Part shown: positions 1 to 11,825 of the stretch, piece by piece
Layout: the number at the start of each line of letters is the position of its first letter
Position numbering within the stretch: position 1 is the stretch's first letter
NCBI GenBank assembly: GCA_001662425.1
Contig: BDDC01000313.1
Location: 1-64,000 of the forward strand
Reading direction: 5' to 3'
Length of the DNA: 64,000 nucleotides
Origin: Chlamydomonas sphaeroides
Lineage: Eukaryota; Chlorophyta; Chlorophyceae; Chlamydomonadales; Chlamydomonadaceae
The notes under the pieces: generated by a model
What the model saw: only the letters and a program-made list of their open reading frames with translations
Databases searched by the model: none
Told to the model about the DNA's origin: nothing
Translations under genes and position numbers: made by a program

Positions 1-38
1 AGGGGGAGGGGGAGGGGGAGGGGGAGGGGGAGGGGGAG
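1..38. repeat. (AGGGGG)n simple repeat
   Basis: Six tandem copies of AGGGGG followed by a partial unit at the window edge. It probably lies in an intron of the deacetylase gene whose later exons start at 301. The G-runs could form a G-quadruplex. Confidence 0.8.
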
Positions 39-300
39 GCATGGGAGAGGGGCTGGCGACAGGGCATGAGTGCATGGCCACAGGGGAGCGCGGCTCGGGG
101 CCTGGGTGCTCCGAGGGGACACCCGATATGAGCGGGAGTGGGGCAACGGGTCCCGCCCGTAACCCATCCAACGAGGTCCGAGTGCTGGCTGAGGTGCCGT
201 GTGGGCTTCGCAAGGTGGCACCTGCTGCGCCCGGCTGTCACCCCGCTCCCTCCTCACCGGCCGCCCCGCTCAACCCTCGCGCCCTCGGCCCCCTCCGCAG

Positions 301-1394
301 TCCTGGCTGCCCCGGCTGCTTGAGACGCACCGGCCGCAGCTGGTGCTGTTCCAGGCGGGGGTGGACGCACTCAAGGGCGACAGGTGTGTGGGGGTGGGGA
401 GGAGGGCGTGGGGAGAGGGGCCATGGGAGGGCGGGTGGCAGGCGGGGCGCCGGCAGGGCGGTGGGGGTGCCGCAGCAGTGCGACGGGGCAGGGGCGTCCC
501 GTCGGTGTCCGCTCACCCCCTTGCTGCCACCGCTCAGCTGCGCCTACTCCTGCTCCCCCACAGCTTCGGCCGCCTGGGCCTGAGCCGCTCCGGGCTGCTG
601 GCGCGCAATAACATGGTGTACGGCACCGCGCTGGAGGCGGGCGTGCCGCTGGTGGGGCGGGGGGAGGGAGGGGCTGTGTACGTTGGTTGTTAAGTAACAC
701 GCCCCGCGCGGCCACGCCCTTTGTGTAGATGACGCGTTGGTCGTGCGTAGCAAGCAGGGATGCGCTCCGGTGCACCAGTGCGGCAAACAAAGCCCAGCAC
801 GGCCAAGGAGCCCGACCCCTGACCCGCCCATCCCGCGTAGTGAATGTGTTTGGGGGGTGGCGGGCGTGTTCGCTGTGGGCTGCTCGGGGCCATGGGGCAG
901 TCGCTTGGGTAAGCGCGGGGCGCGGGGAGGGCCGGAGTGACCGCGTTGGCCCGCGTGCCGCCCCTTCCTTGTGCATGCAGGTGGTCTGCATGGGCGGCGG
1001 ATACACGCGGCCCATGGACGCCTCCGTGCAGGTGGGGCCGGGGCAGGGGGCGGGGCAGCACACCACGGTCTTACTGCTGCCAGCCAGCAGTGAAGATTTC
1101 TTGTTTCTCGTGTGTGCGTGGCGGCTGTTCATGCATCTGGGCACGGTGCGCTGCGCTCCGTCCACAGCGGCCGCTCCAGGCGCAAGCGCGCGCCTCGTCC
1201 CAGCCTCATGCTGCGCTTGCCAAGCCCCGAACCCCCTTCCGCCCGCCCTGCGCTGCCCCGCCCCCCAGTGCCATACGGATGTGTACCGCACCGCGGCGTA
1301 CCGGCTAGCGGCGTGGGCCCGAGCCGCGGAGCAGCGCGAAGCGCAGGGGCAGAGGCAGAGGCAGCAAGCGTCGGCCAGCACGGTGGGCCGGTGA
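301..1394 (+). CDS. Histone deacetylase-family protein, C-terminal exons only
   Basis: This is the 3' end of a zinc-dependent deacetylase of the histone deacetylase/acetoin-utilisation (arginase-deacetylase) fold, which removes acetyl groups from lysines. Four exons join in phase: 301-383, 564-651, 981-1031 and 1269-1394 (stop TGA). They give about 115 residues. The first exon has the core motif FQAGVD, the second continues with SFGRLGLS and GL.ARN, the third has MGGGY, equivalent to the glycine-rich motif carrying the active-site tyrosine, and the last has HTDVYRTAAYR followed by a Gln/Arg-rich tail. The histidine dyad and the first zinc ligands lie upstream, outside the window. The exact class is not certain; the pattern fits the bacterial-like/class IV side better than RPD3-type enzymes. 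Confidence 0.8.
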
Positions 1395-2522
1395 CGGCGC
1401 CGCGAAGCTCGGAGCGTGATGTGCAGCAGCGTTGTGCGGAGAATGGAAGTGGAGCGGAGAGGCGCAAGGAGTGACGGCTTGCATGGAGCGTTGACTGCAT
1501 TTGCAGGAGCGGAGTGTGTGAGGTAACGGATGAGCATGAGATATAGAGGGCGTGGAGCCATGCGTTGTGAGCGGAGAAGAGCGGGCGAGAGACCAGCGGG
1601 CAGGGCATGGCGGCTACCAGCCTTGGAAAGGCATGCTAGCGGAAGGCAAAGAGGACGCGACTCTTTCAATGTGGTGCATCGTGCGTGTGCTGCAGTTTTG
1701 GCCGTATCCGCGTGCTCGAGTACCGCAGCAGGGACGAACAGGTAAGGGCAGGGGCAGGCCCTGTGTCAAGTTGCGCGTTGACATCGGGCCCCTGGCGGCC
1801 ATTTGTCACGTCAGCTGGTGCCAGCCGACACACCGTGGCCCCCCTGACTCGCCATGAAGCGCACAGACAAAGGCCGCTAAGAGTGGCCCCAGAGTGCACT
1901 TCTTCGAATTCAGCAGCTTCGTTCCGGGGCGCACTTCGCATACGAGTTTAACCCCCGATGCCCCCACTTGCGCCTCATTGCCGAGCACGGCCTCCTGGTC
2001 CAGCCATGCAAGCTCTTTTACCGATTACCATATGATCACACTCTGCTGCCGCTGAGCATAGGCTGCGCAGCGTGCCATACCCATGCCCCGTGCCATTCCT
2101 CGTGCGCCACCCCACACGCCCGCGCGACATGCGCTCGCGTGCTTTGCTGTGGGTATGTAGATGGCTTGCATGTCTGCAAGTCGCAGCGAGACCTTTTGGA
2201 GCAGAACTCCAAGAGCGATGCCAGCGTGCGCGCTGCATATCGCGCTGAAGCAGCGCTAGTTGTATAGCTGGATTCAGCATTACCGCTATGTAGCAAGCAG
2301 ACTTGGGGTTGGGGCTCCGCGCTCAAATGGGCTTGGGGCATGCCGTACCGCGGAGGAAGAAAGCAGACGCCACGCGCAGTGTTTGGCCCTCTCGCCCGTG
2401 CTCTTGCGTTACACCTGCCCCTCCCAGCTCCGGTGCGACTCTTTGAGCGACGCCGCCGCACAAGTCGCCGCCCCTGAACGCGCCACCGCACTGCGCAGGT
2501 CAGGCAGCCTAGACCTGCAAAG
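1395..2522. other. Intergenic region between deacetylase and RPS29 genes
   Basis: About 1.1 kb containing the deacetylase 3' UTR and the RPS29 promoter and 5' UTR. I see no ORF with family resemblance and no clear repeat. No TGTAA signal was found near the deacetylase stop. Confidence 0.5.
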
Positions 2523-2928
2523 ATGGGCCACAACGACGTCTGGAACAGCCACCCCAAGGCTTACGGCCAGGGCTCGCGCCAGTGGTGAGCGACGCAGCCG
2601 GATGCGACGGCGCTGCCTTCGCGCAGCCCCGCGGTTGCCGATTAGCCTGCTTGATGCTTGCTAACACTTGGCATGTGCGCCTGCAGCCGGGTGTGCGGCA
2701 ACAACCACGCCATCATCCGCAAGTATGGCCTGGTCATCTGCCGTCAGTGCTTCCGTGAGAAGGCTGCCGACATCGGCTTCGTGAAGGTGAGAAATTACGG
2801 CCAGCCGCTGAGGGAGGGGGGGACTTCTGCCGGGGACGACGCTCGCGGGCCGGGGGTTGCGAGAGCGTGTCCTGACCTGCACTGTGTCCCTCGTCCCTTG
2901 CCCGTGTTCCTGCCTGCAGTACAAGTAA
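2523..2928 (+). CDS. RPS29: 40S ribosomal protein S29 (uS14)
   Basis: Small-subunit ribosomal protein of the uS14 family; it binds 18S rRNA in the head of the 40S subunit. Three exons (2523-2584, 2687-2786, 2920-2928) encode 56 residues, exactly the usual eukaryotic length. It starts MGHNDVWNSHPKAYGQGSRQ and has the zinc-binding pattern C21-x2-C24-x14-C39-x2-C42, with the conserved IRKYGL and CRQCFRE segments. The last exon supplies only two codons (Tyr-Lys) and the stop. The first intron splits the first zinc-ligand cysteine codon. A TGTAA poly(A) signal lies 39 nt after the stop. Strong and constitutive expression is expected for the family but not shown by the sequence. Confidence 0.97.
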
Positions 2929-2966
2929 AGGGCGGGGAGTGCGAGCATGTAGCTGACAGAGCTGCT

Positions 2967-2971
2967 TGTAA
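2967..2971 (+). terminator. TGTAA poly(A) signal of RPS29
   Basis: TGTAA, 39 nt downstream of the RPS29 stop codon. TGTAA is the poly(A) signal of Chlamydomonas-type green algae. Confidence 0.6.
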
Positions 2972-4056
2972 GGTCTGAGGCGGAAGACTTTCCCGGAGCC
3001 GGACCCACGTGTCTCAAACGGCCATGGAGAGCGGCAGGCAGCATCGGCATAGCGGCCACGGAGGGCAGCAGGCAGCATCGGAGGGATCTACAGCCCGGAG
3101 CTCAATCGGAGCAGCTCAGATTGTTTGCCAGGAGTGCAGGGTCGCATGCTGCTGGTGTGCACTTGCGCCCGCGGCTGCTGGTCGCTGCGCGCAACGGTGC
3201 TGCGCAGCTTGTCGCCTTGCTGCGGCTGGCGGCAGCCGCCGAGGCCCGCTTCTGGCGCTGGGCCGGCGCTGCAACTGGCTATGCCGGCACCAGCCTGCCG
3301 CCGTGCCCGAGGATGGGCCAACGTTGGCACAGCGCGCATATGTCCTGTTTGGCTGGGGCGCTGCTTGGCGGATACGTCGTGGAGCAGCAGGGCAGGCACG
3401 GCCGCTTCCGCGCAGGCAGATCACCGGCGTCCAGGGCTGGCCCGCCTCGACGGCTGCTTCCCGCCTGCCGTGGGCAGCAGCGCAGCATGGCAGCCAGCAG
3501 CGCAGCACCTGCGTGACTTCCGCCAGTCGTCACCTCCAGCGCGCCAGCTGTCCGCGTGCAGCCATGCCGGGGCCGGGGCTTATTTCCGGCCGGCTCCCCG
3601 AGTACCGTAATTGTTCCGCAGCATCTGCCATTGCGCGAAACGGAGCGGTTTAAGAAATGCCAATGCATGCAAACCCTAAACATACAGCGCGCATGGGATC
3701 CATCCGGCCAATACGGCCCCAGACGTCAGCCCCGCAGCTCTCGTCCCACGAGCATGAACAGCACCTTCGCATAATGACGTTGACAAATTGAGCTTCAGCT
3801 ACGCGCACGAATTCATTCTTCGGTACTGTCAGCGCACTCTCTCTCCACCAGGTAGACTAGGCTCGTATGCAACGCCTGTAGCCGGCAGACCTGGCCAAAT
3901 CCACACAATTGCGCAGCCTCTGCAGTCCAACCCAGCCGTTCTGTATTGCCGCTCTCACACTGCAAGCAGACAGGGCCATGCAAGCAAGCTGCACACCCCG
4001 AACACAAAAATCCACCGCTCTTCGGCACTCCCACGATCGGCCCCCTCGTCGCGCCG
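2972..4056. other. Convergent intergenic region
   Basis: About 1.1 kb between the 3' ends of RPS29 (+) and the Mit_KHE1 gene (-). The reading frames here are GC-rich shadows without recognisable motifs; no gene is called. Confidence 0.5.
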
Positions 4057-6612
4057 CTACTGGCAGCTGCTGCCGCGGCCCCGGTGCTGCTGCCGCTCCA
4101 ACGCCTGCCGCCGCAACCGCGCCACCAGCTCCGGCAGGGCCTCCACGCCGCCCCAGCTGCTGCCCTGCGCCTCCTCGCCGCCGCCGCCCTGCGCGTCCGC
4201 CTGCTTGCCACCCGCCTTGCCACCACCGGGCCGCTTGCCGGGCTGCTGCTGCTGGGGCGGCGAGTACATGTCGCGCACCACCAGGGCCGTCTCGTCAGAC
4301 ATGGGTGACTGCCACCTGCCGCGCGACACACGGGTGCGGCAGCAGCGTGCAACGGGGGTCACAGGAGGGTCACACAACAGGTCGTCATGGGCAAGGAGGA
4401 AGCAAAGCAGGGCCGCTGGCGCCGCTTGCAGACGCGCTTCCTCTACTGCCGGCTTCGTGAGCCTTGGCAGCGGCCCAGCCGGGGGTATCGCTGTGCGCAC
4501 GAGTACAGCTGCAGGTGTCGGACAGACGGTTCAAGGCCCCTTACCTCTCTAGGGGCCGCACGGCATAGTCAAGGGCGCGATCGGACCGGAACTGCGGCGG
4601 CAGCTGGCCCCCGCCCGCTGCGCTTCCGTCCGTTGCGCCGCCCCGCGCGCCGTAAGGGAGAGCCGCCGCCCCGTCGCCTCGCCGACCCAGTCGCAGCCAC
4701 GCCAGCGGGGGCACCGACAGCGGCCAGGGCCGGCTGCTGGAGCCGCCGTGCTGCGCCGCCACGGCCCGCTCTCGCTCAGCCGCATCGTAGCTTTCAAAGG
4801 CGGCTCGCAGCGTGCGACAGCCCTGCGGTCAAGGGACCAGCGCGGCGCAAGGTGGCTGGGTAATGGCAGCACGCAGGCGCGCAAGAGCCTCTGGCAGGGC
4901 TGCAACAGTCGCGAGGCACAGGCTGGCGGCGGCAGCGGCGGCGGGCGACGTTGCGCGGGGCATGTCGCTGCTGACCGCATGAGTCCGCTGCAGACTACAG
5001 CGCGCCCAGCCCAGGGCGCTCTACCTCCAGGTGCACCTCCTGTCCCCGAGGTTCAACGGCACCGACGGAAGCACGCCTGCCCCCACATGTGCCGGGTGCG
5101 CCCCAGACGCCGCCCGGCTGCGGCCCGCTTGCCCCCACCTGCAGCGCCTGGTAGTGAGACACCATCTTGTAGGCGGTGTAGTATAGCGTCACGTTGGGCA
5201 GCGGGGTGAGCTGGGTGGGGCAGAGGGCAACGTGGCGAGGAGAGGGACGGGCTGCAGAAGGCGGGAGAGCCAAGCGCGCCCCCCGCCGGCGGGTGGATTG
5301 TCCCTTGTCCTGGGCCCTGTCGGCATTGGCGGCCCACTGCATGTGCAACACGACTGACCCCGGCGCCCAAGCTGCCTTCACTCACCACCAGGGGCAGCTG
5401 CGGGATGGTGGCCAGCGCCCAGCCCAGCTGCGGCAGGGGGCCGGGCATGGGGGCCGGGGCCGGCGCACGGGGCAGGCGCGCGGGTCAAGGAACAGCTTGC
5501 GCGTGCCTTGCCCAAGGCGGCCACCCCGCTATCTGCCTACAGCGCCCAGGTCCCAGGCACTGGGCCCAGGTGCCTGCCGCTGGCTGCATCCCCCCGCGCA
5601 ACGCCGCCTGGCCCCGCCCCGTCCGCTGCATACTCCCTTCCCCCCGCGCGGCTCTCACGATGCGGCGGTTGTGCAGGTGCTCCTGCGCCAGGGCCATCCG
5701 CCGCATGCGCCGCCGCACCAGCCGCTCCTGGACCGACGACTGCGGGGAGGGGATCAACAGAGAGGGCTGTCAGAGCGAGCGAGGGTAGCGGCAGGGGCAC
5801 GGACGACGCCTGGGGTGCGGGCATGGCCAGGTCACGGCGTTCGGGGCGCGCCGGGCTGGCAGCGGTTCTGCTGCCCGTGGAGCGCCACAGCGACCGCTTC
5901 AATTTCAAAGTCGTGTAGGTCAGCACGAGTACCAACCGGGTAGATGACCTCAACCGAGCTGGGTGAGCGCGGCAGGGACTTGAGGAAGGTCTCCGTTGGG
6001 TCCTCCTGCGCCAGTACCCACTGGCCCAGCCTGCGGATGCAGGACGGCGGCAGGCGCGGCAGGCAGCGCGAGGACGGTCGGCAAGGCAGTTGTGACGAGG
6101 CGGGACGGGCCGGTAGAGGCACACCAGCGTGGAGGCTGGCGGTGGGGCGCGTGAACGGGGCCGCAGGCGGGCAGAGCAAGGTGCGGCGCGGACCACAAAG
6201 GCGGGGTCCGCTGGTTGTGGCCCAGGGCCCCAGGCCCCGCTCGCCTGTAAAGCCGGTTCTTGAAGGTGCCTTCATCGGCTGCCTGCAAGCCCTTCCACTG
6301 CTTCTGGACCCCGCTGTTGAACTGCGGGAGGAGCAACGGGTGTGCTGAAAGGAGGCCTGGAGGCCGTTGGCCGCGACGGTTGGTGTCCCGGCGGTCCAGA
6401 CCCCGCCTGGCCCCTCTGCACGGCGGGCAAGCCCAGGGGCTCACCTTGGCGCCAATCTCCTTGCCCAGAAGGGCCGCTTTCTCCTGCAGCGTGGCGCCTT
6501 GAGTCCAGTGCAGCACCCGCTCGGCAGCAGCCTCGCTGGGTATCGCCTCGGTCCATACGTGGTACAGCCAGTGTTTTTGGTATACAGGGACTACGAGGAC
6601 CTTGGTCCTCAT
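4057..6612 (-). CDS. Mitochondrial K+/H+ exchange-related protein (Mit_KHE1 family)
   Basis: Predicted member of the Mit_KHE1 family (yeast YDL183C type), linked to K+/H+ exchange at the mitochondrial inner membrane. Eight exons, in transcript order: 6612-6445, 6321-6245, 6030-5937, 5739-5659, 5427-5386, 5210-5139, 4822-4545 and 4315-4057, giving 356 residues. It starts MRTKVLVVPVYQKHWLYHVW and then has KNRLYRLGQWVLAQEDP, SSVEVIYP, the basic run ERLVRRRMRRMA, and a hydrophobic stretch ending in LTPLPNVTLYYTAYKMVSHYQALQ, the order typical of the plant proteins. The C-terminal 175 residues are Gly/Gln-rich and weakly conserved. Intron 2 is best explained by a GC-AG splice pair (TACAG|GCGAGC), because this restores YRLGQW. 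The 317-nt intron before 4822 could hide a short exon. The family name is recalled from motif order, not from a search. Confidence 0.75.
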
Positions 6613-7094
6613 GCTAGCGGCGCTGGGTTTGTGAGCCGAGGCATCAGCGCGCGTGCGTCATCATCGGGCGACTGTGCGGTGTGGTTGGCGTCAGTGAAGG
6701 AGCAAGCAGTAATGAGAGAAATGGATGCGTATAATTGCGTCAAAATATGAGAGGGAGGACAATGCACCAAAATGTGCCAAACCCCATGAAGTTCCCGTTC
6801 GAATGTGCTGCCGTTTCCTTGCTCTTTTTCTGAGCTATACTAAGCAAAACGGCAGACACTAATTCAGAGCAACAACACGCAAACAGTTTGCTGTCTGGCA
6901 GCAGCTTGTGCCTTGCTTCTTACGTGTTTGGCACGCAGACCCTTCCCGATCAAGCTGTCCGTGAAGCGTTGTATACATCGCTGTCATCGTCACCGCAACC
7001 GAGTTGAATTTCGGGTGCCAGCTGGCGGGTCGCGGACTTGGCGGCATCTTCCACGCGGCACCCTTGTGCCACACGCGGACTTGACCGTTACACA
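6613..7094. other. Divergent promoter region
   Basis: 482 bp between the divergent starts at 6612 (-) and 7095 (+). It is AT-richer than its surroundings, for example near 6715-6860, and probably holds both promoters. No defined motif was assigned. Confidence 0.4.
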
Positions 7095-7730
7095 ATGGCA
7101 CCAGCGAAGCCGGCAGGAGGATCCTCCGGTCCTAAGCAGCGCAAAGCAGCACCCGGCGATAAGCGACCTGCCAACGGTGGTACCGCCACAACGGCACCAT
7201 CTGGCTCTGCGCCGGAGCCCGCCCCCACGTCCAGCAGAGCAGCTCCCACCTCAGCCTCTGGGAGAACCCAGCCCCCACAACCCACTACCCGGGAGGAGGT
7301 CATCCGCATGTACCAAGTCCGCCACCCCACCACCACCGCGGGCAAGGCCAAGGCGTTTGCAAGACGCGTTATCTGGAACATCCACAGGTACGGACAAACC
7401 CATTGATCGCGCATTGGCTGCTCTGTGTGAGGACGTTAGACGCCCACGTCACACTGCGTGCCTCTGCTCGCATGTCTCTGCGGGGCACAGCCGCCCGCCT
7501 TGACGTGTCGCCGGGCGCGCTCGCCCATTCCGCTGCCGTCCCCGTGTGCTTGTGCCCACAGCACGATAGGCGGCTCCGTGCTGACCCCCGTGGAGATGCT
7601 CGTCACGTACGTCTTGCTGGTGCTGGTGCTGCTGCTCATCGGCGTGGGCGCCTACAACCAGCTACTCTGGGTCGTACGGCAGCTCGCCGCCAAGCTATCG
7701 GCAGGCACGTCCGCTGGCTCCTCGGCGTGA
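7095..7730 (+). CDS. Small single-pass membrane protein, unrecognised
   Basis: Two exons (7095-7387 and 7562-7730) encode 153 residues. The ATG has a good context (ACACAATGG) and is the first ATG in frame. Residues 1-70 are a low-complexity Pro/Ala/Ser/Lys region. Residues 71-98 form a basic helix-like segment with REEVIRMYQVRHP and KAKAFARRVIW. Residues about 110-128 are a strong transmembrane helix (MLVTYVLLVLVLLLIGVGA), followed by a short amphipathic tail. The layout, a disordered N-terminus with one helix near the C-terminus, recalls tail-anchored proteins such as Sec61-beta or SERP, but I see no sequence match to those families and give no function. Confidence 0.65.
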
Positions 7731-9065
7731 CGGCCTGGGGCCGGGGCTGGGTCAATACGTGGGGCGTTGTATGCAGGTCAGGTCAACTAGATAGCGTTTC
7801 ATTGAGATGGCACGCGTCTGTGCAGCGCGGGCTGGGCCCTGCGCACTCTTCAGGTTTGTTAATAGTGGGCGTAGCCCCAGCCGCACTACTTGCCAGGTTC
7901 GTTCGGGAGCAGGCGGGGTGCGTAAGGCACCGGTCTGCGGCAGCACTGGAGGCGAGTGATACTGTGGGTGTCCGCCGCAGGGCGAGGCAGCAGGAGGGCT
8001 GGCGAGGGGCAAGGCGCTGCAGGGCCTGCAGCGGGGCATGTGGCCGTGAGCCGTTTGTGTGATGTACGAGAGCGGCCGGCTGCGACACGGCAGAGCCCGT
8101 ACTAGCATCTGGTACTGACTGAGCAAGCAGGGGGGTGGGGCACGGCCCCCACCCTTTCGGAGGCCGTTTGTGAGGCCTTAGTGGCGCGGTTGCGCGGGAG
8201 GTGCTTGGCGGCCTTGCCTGACGGTTGCGGGGCGCAATTGGGCGATGCAGAGGGCTGATAGCTTGATGATCCTCTACCTGCGCCACCGGCGTGGTGGCAT
8301 GATGTGTGCGGGCATGAATGTCCTCAACTTGGGGTGAGTCTATGCCGCACCTGTAACTAGCAGCAACTGGCTCTCTGGCTAGCCTTGCTCCCGCCTCAGC
8401 TTGCCTTGGGCGGCCAGTGGCAGCAGGCGCCACGGAGATTTGGCTCGCACCGCAGCCTGTGACGTGACATGTCGAAAGACTACAGCACACCTGCGCTTTT
8501 ACATCAGTGGAGCTGTAACCAGCAGCTGACCCCCCGACCGTCCGGGAGACCCCCCTCCCGCCCTAGCTGTCATTCACGCCTCGAGGTGAGTTCTGCAGCT
8601 CTGCGCCACAAGCTCACGCAACCGTGTCAATACCTCACACCACAACCAATGAATTCGGCACCCCGCGGCGCGCCTGCTGAGCCACGTCAGTGACCACCAA
8701 CGTACAGGCCGCGCCGCCCGCAAGCAGCATGGACGCCTACCTCGCTTCACCTCCGACAAGCCACCCTGAGCACCGGTCTCGCACAGTTCACCAAAACTCC
8801 GCAGCGCCTGCGGTTGCGCTTGCGTACCAAAATGCGCGCCGGGGTTCCCACGCCAACTGCCCGATCCGACCGTCAAACTGGCTAGAAAACCGCTTATCAT
8901 GTTGCCGCTATCCCCCGTGCCCATGTGCGTCACCCGTGCCTGTCACCCCATCACCCAGCACAGCGCATGTACCGCGTTCAGCCATCAGCCCACGAAGCCC
9001 TAACCCGCACACGTGTGGTGACATCATGCCCTCATCATCGTTCCCCCAACAGCCGCCGCTGCTGC
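7731..9065. other. Convergent intergenic region
   Basis: 1.3 kb between two converging genes. A TGTAA at 8352-8356 (+) and a TTACA at 8499-8503, which is TGTAA on the minus strand, could end the flanking transcripts. No coding exon with family features was seen. Confidence 0.4.
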
Positions 9066-10754
9066 TTATGCGAAGCCCTTGGAGCCCTTGCCCTTGCTGG
9101 GCTCCCCGAGCAGCTCCTCCTGCGTGAGGTCGCGGCTGCGGTCCTTGGGCGCCAGCTCGTCGCGGCGCTTGAGGATGTACTCCTGCAGCTCCCGGAACCT
9201 GTGGGCCGCAGCACATGAAGGAAAGGCAGCAATGGGGATTGTAAGACCATACCGTACGAGGGCCACAGTCTCACACCGGCAGGGGAGCTGGCTGGGGAGC
9301 TCCAGCGCGCGGCTGCTCGGCAGGAAGTGAAGTTGGGCCCGGGTCCCCGCCGCCACCAGCCCCCGCGAGCGTGGCGACCCAGCCGTTCGTCCGCCCCCGG
9401 CAGCCCACCTGTCCAGCGCGCGCATCTCGATCTTGCTGCCGTCCCGCAGCTCCACCACCATGTCGCCCCAGGCGCCAATGCCGCGGGGGATGCTCCTGCA
9501 AACCAGGCAGCAAAGAGGAGGAGAGAGGTCAGCTCAAGGGCACGCGTACAGCTGATCCGGACGCGCGCGCCGCAATGCAGCGCAGCTGACTGCGCTTCAC
9601 CTGGAGCCGCCCTTGGCCGTATGCTCCTCGGTCTGAACATCGCACAAGCCCTAATATCAACCCGCCCCGGCACCCGCCCACCTGACGTCCTTGACCTCCT
9701 GGTAAGCGGCGTCCAGCTGCTCGGCTGTGAGGGGCAGCAGCCGTAGTGGAATCAATTCAGTCAGGCGCAGCGACCATAGCGAAGTCGCGTCAGCGAGGGG
9801 GCATCCGCCAGCAGTGACAAGAGGTTGCTGGCAGGGGCCGCCTCGGCTTTCCTGATGCTGCATGTCGTGCGGGCAGGCGGGCACATGCCCCGCAGCTGCG
9901 CTGCCGCACAGCACCAGGCAGCCCCGACTGCAGGCTTGCGGCACAGCAGCATAACAGGCAGTGCGAGGGCTCTGTGCTATGGGCAGCGGCATATGGCTCG
10001 AGCACACCGCAAGCGTGTCAGCAACGGCGACGCATGCAAGCTCACTCTTCCAGGGAGCGTTGGTCATGACGCTGATCCGGCGGTCAGTAAAGCGGTACTT
10101 GACGAAGGCGCCGCGGCCGATGGCGGCGGCGGTGAGCGGCAGCCAGAACAGGGTGGTGCCCAGCGCCAGGTTGACGGCCAGGTCGCCGCGGTGCGGGGGC
10201 CCCTCGTAGTGCAGCTTCTCGGAGCTGAAGTCGTACACCACCTTCTCAACCTTCTCTGTTCAGGGGAGAGGCAGACGTATTTGGTAGGGGCGGGGGCAGC
10301 GCATGAGGTGAGAGGTGCAAGGGAGGGCTGGAAACCGGTGTGGCGAGGATGCCACACGAGGCTGTCGCCTGCGCCAGGTTGGCGCGGTGCCGTTGCGATC
10401 GAAGCTTACTCTTCTTTGGCTTCTCCTCCTCCTCCTTGGGCGGGGACTTCTCTAGCGCCTTGACACCCTGGCCGTATGGGGTCGCGCCCTTTGCCTGGCG
10501 CAGCTTGGCGAGGCGCTTCTCCAGCTCGGCGTCCTCGTCTGCGGTTCAGAAATGATGGGTTCTTGCTATTCGTGTCGTGCGTTGCGTTGCGTGTAGGGGT
10601 CGCTCGTCGCGTCGTCCTCACCATCCGCGCTTGCACGGACGACGACAGTCGCTTGCCGCGGACGAGACGACAGAGGGGCAGTCACGCGTGACGCAACACG
10701 GCGCTGCGGCAGCGAGCTCACACCACCCGCCACAGAGCGATGCTGGAGCTGCAT
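9066..10754 (-). CDS. Plastid-type membrane protein with bacterial PH-like domain
   Basis: Six exons in transcript order: 10754-10622, 10538-10410, 10255-10046, 9724-9682, 9495-9409 and 9198-9066, giving 244 residues. The first ~44 residues are rich in Ser, Arg, Ala and Val and lack acidic residues until ASADG, so they look like a chloroplast transit peptide. A charged linker follows (EEEEKPKK). The conserved core is YEGPPHRGDLAVNLALG, a transmembrane stretch at about 113-133, KYRFTDRRISVMTNAPWK, then EQLDAAYQEVKDVRSIPRGIGAWGDMVVELRDGSKIEMRAL and FRELQEYIL. This matches the plant/cyanobacterial family of PH-domain membrane proteins (FTDRRI followed by a Q-V-Y-DI-V-like strand and GDMVV). The role is unknown; membrane anchoring in the plastid is inferred. 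The tail is basic (SKGKGSKGFA). Confidence 0.75.
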
Positions 10755-11096
10755 GTTGCTTCGGCCGCACACGAGAATGAGGTGCAAGATATGAAGTATG
10801 GGAGAAGTGAAGGACTCAGCGGTATGTACAATGCGTGATCAGACGCGCCAATGTTTCAGGGGTGCCAACGAGCGGCGAATGGCCACTCGTTTGGTTCGTG
10901 CGCTCGGAGTTTCTCCCCGCCTCTCCCTGGCCATCCCCCGACGTCCCCCGCTCCTAACCACCCCGCCCCTGAACACCCCATCAATTTGCAACCATCTCCA
11001 GCCCAAACTCAACAGCTTATTACTGGTGGTGTTGATGGTAGGCAGCTCGTTAGCCTATCCCTCGACTCGACGTCGCCTCACCTCGTGGGGCGCCCG

Positions 11097-11145
11097 CAGG
11101 GGGAGGTGGACCTCCCCCTGACCCCCTCCCTCGACACGAGGGGGT
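11097..11145. repeat. Two tandem perfect hairpins
   Basis: The first inverted repeat has 11-bp arms at 11097-11107 and 11110-11120 with a 2-nt loop. It is directly followed by a second with 8-bp arms at 11121-11128 and 11138-11145. Both are purine/pyrimidine-biased (AGGGGG/CCCCCT). Confidence 0.7.
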
Positions 11146-11610
11146 GACGGGGGCGCAACATATTGCAGATAATGCGCTCATGGGCTAAGTTTCGACCAGC
11201 CCCCCCCCCTGCTTTCGAGTTTCGACTATCCTACATGTCCGTGTAGTGCGTTACCTCCCCGTCCCCTCGGGCGCGTCGCGGAGCCTCACTCGGCCCACCG
11301 CTTGGCCACTGCACCCCTGAACGATCCCACCCATCAATGATATCCAAGTTACGGTGTCACCGCTGTTACGGTTACATCAAAGCTGGGCATGAGACCGGTG
11401 CATGCCTTGAACACCGGCGCATGCCGCTTGCCCATCCTGCGCCGCAACAAGAGATTACGCCATGACATGCGCATCGGAGTTGCTCTAGTGCTGCCATAAG
11501 GTGCCGCCGTCATCCCCCTACACGGAAAGCTTGATCCAAATGGCTGTTACGCCACCACGCGCAGCCGATGCCTTACTTCGGCATGCCCCCCTGCAAAACG
11601 CCGTGCAGTA

Positions 11611-11629
11611 TATACTTGATACAAGTATA
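11611..11629. repeat. AT-rich palindrome
   Basis: Perfect 8-bp arms TATACTTG and CAAGTATA around a 3-nt spacer, in otherwise GC-rich DNA. It may be a protein-binding site or chance. Confidence 0.5.
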
Positions 11630-11825
11630 CAGCTACCTCGCTGCCAAAGCCAATTGTTCGCACAAGTGGTTATTTCGTACTTGTGCTGCCTTGGTGCCCC
11701 AGTCGAGCGGCTCGTGCCCCTGAAGGGGCGAGCCAACCCAGGCCCTTCATGCCGCTGCGCACAGCGCACGCGTCTCACCCGCGCCCTGCCTTGCTCCCGC
11801 GCCTGTCCCCATGCCCGGCCCTTCT

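Larger units (their letters stand above)
10755..11825. other. Intergenic region with small inverted repeats
   Basis: About 1 kb upstream of the PH-domain gene and downstream of the helical-protein gene. It contains two adjacent perfect hairpins (11097-11145), a poly-C run near 11202-11212 and a 19-bp palindrome (11611-11629). No gene recognised. Confidence 0.4.

Noticed and set aside
1..38. G-rich repeat as a telomere
   Set aside because: The unit AGGGGG is not the TTTTAGGG/TTTAGGG type known from green algae, and coding sequence follows directly, so it is a simple intronic repeat.
371..1669. 432-codon minus-strand frame over the deacetylase exons
   Set aside because: It covers phase-compatible deacetylase exons and their introns on the opposite strand and has no recognisable motif.
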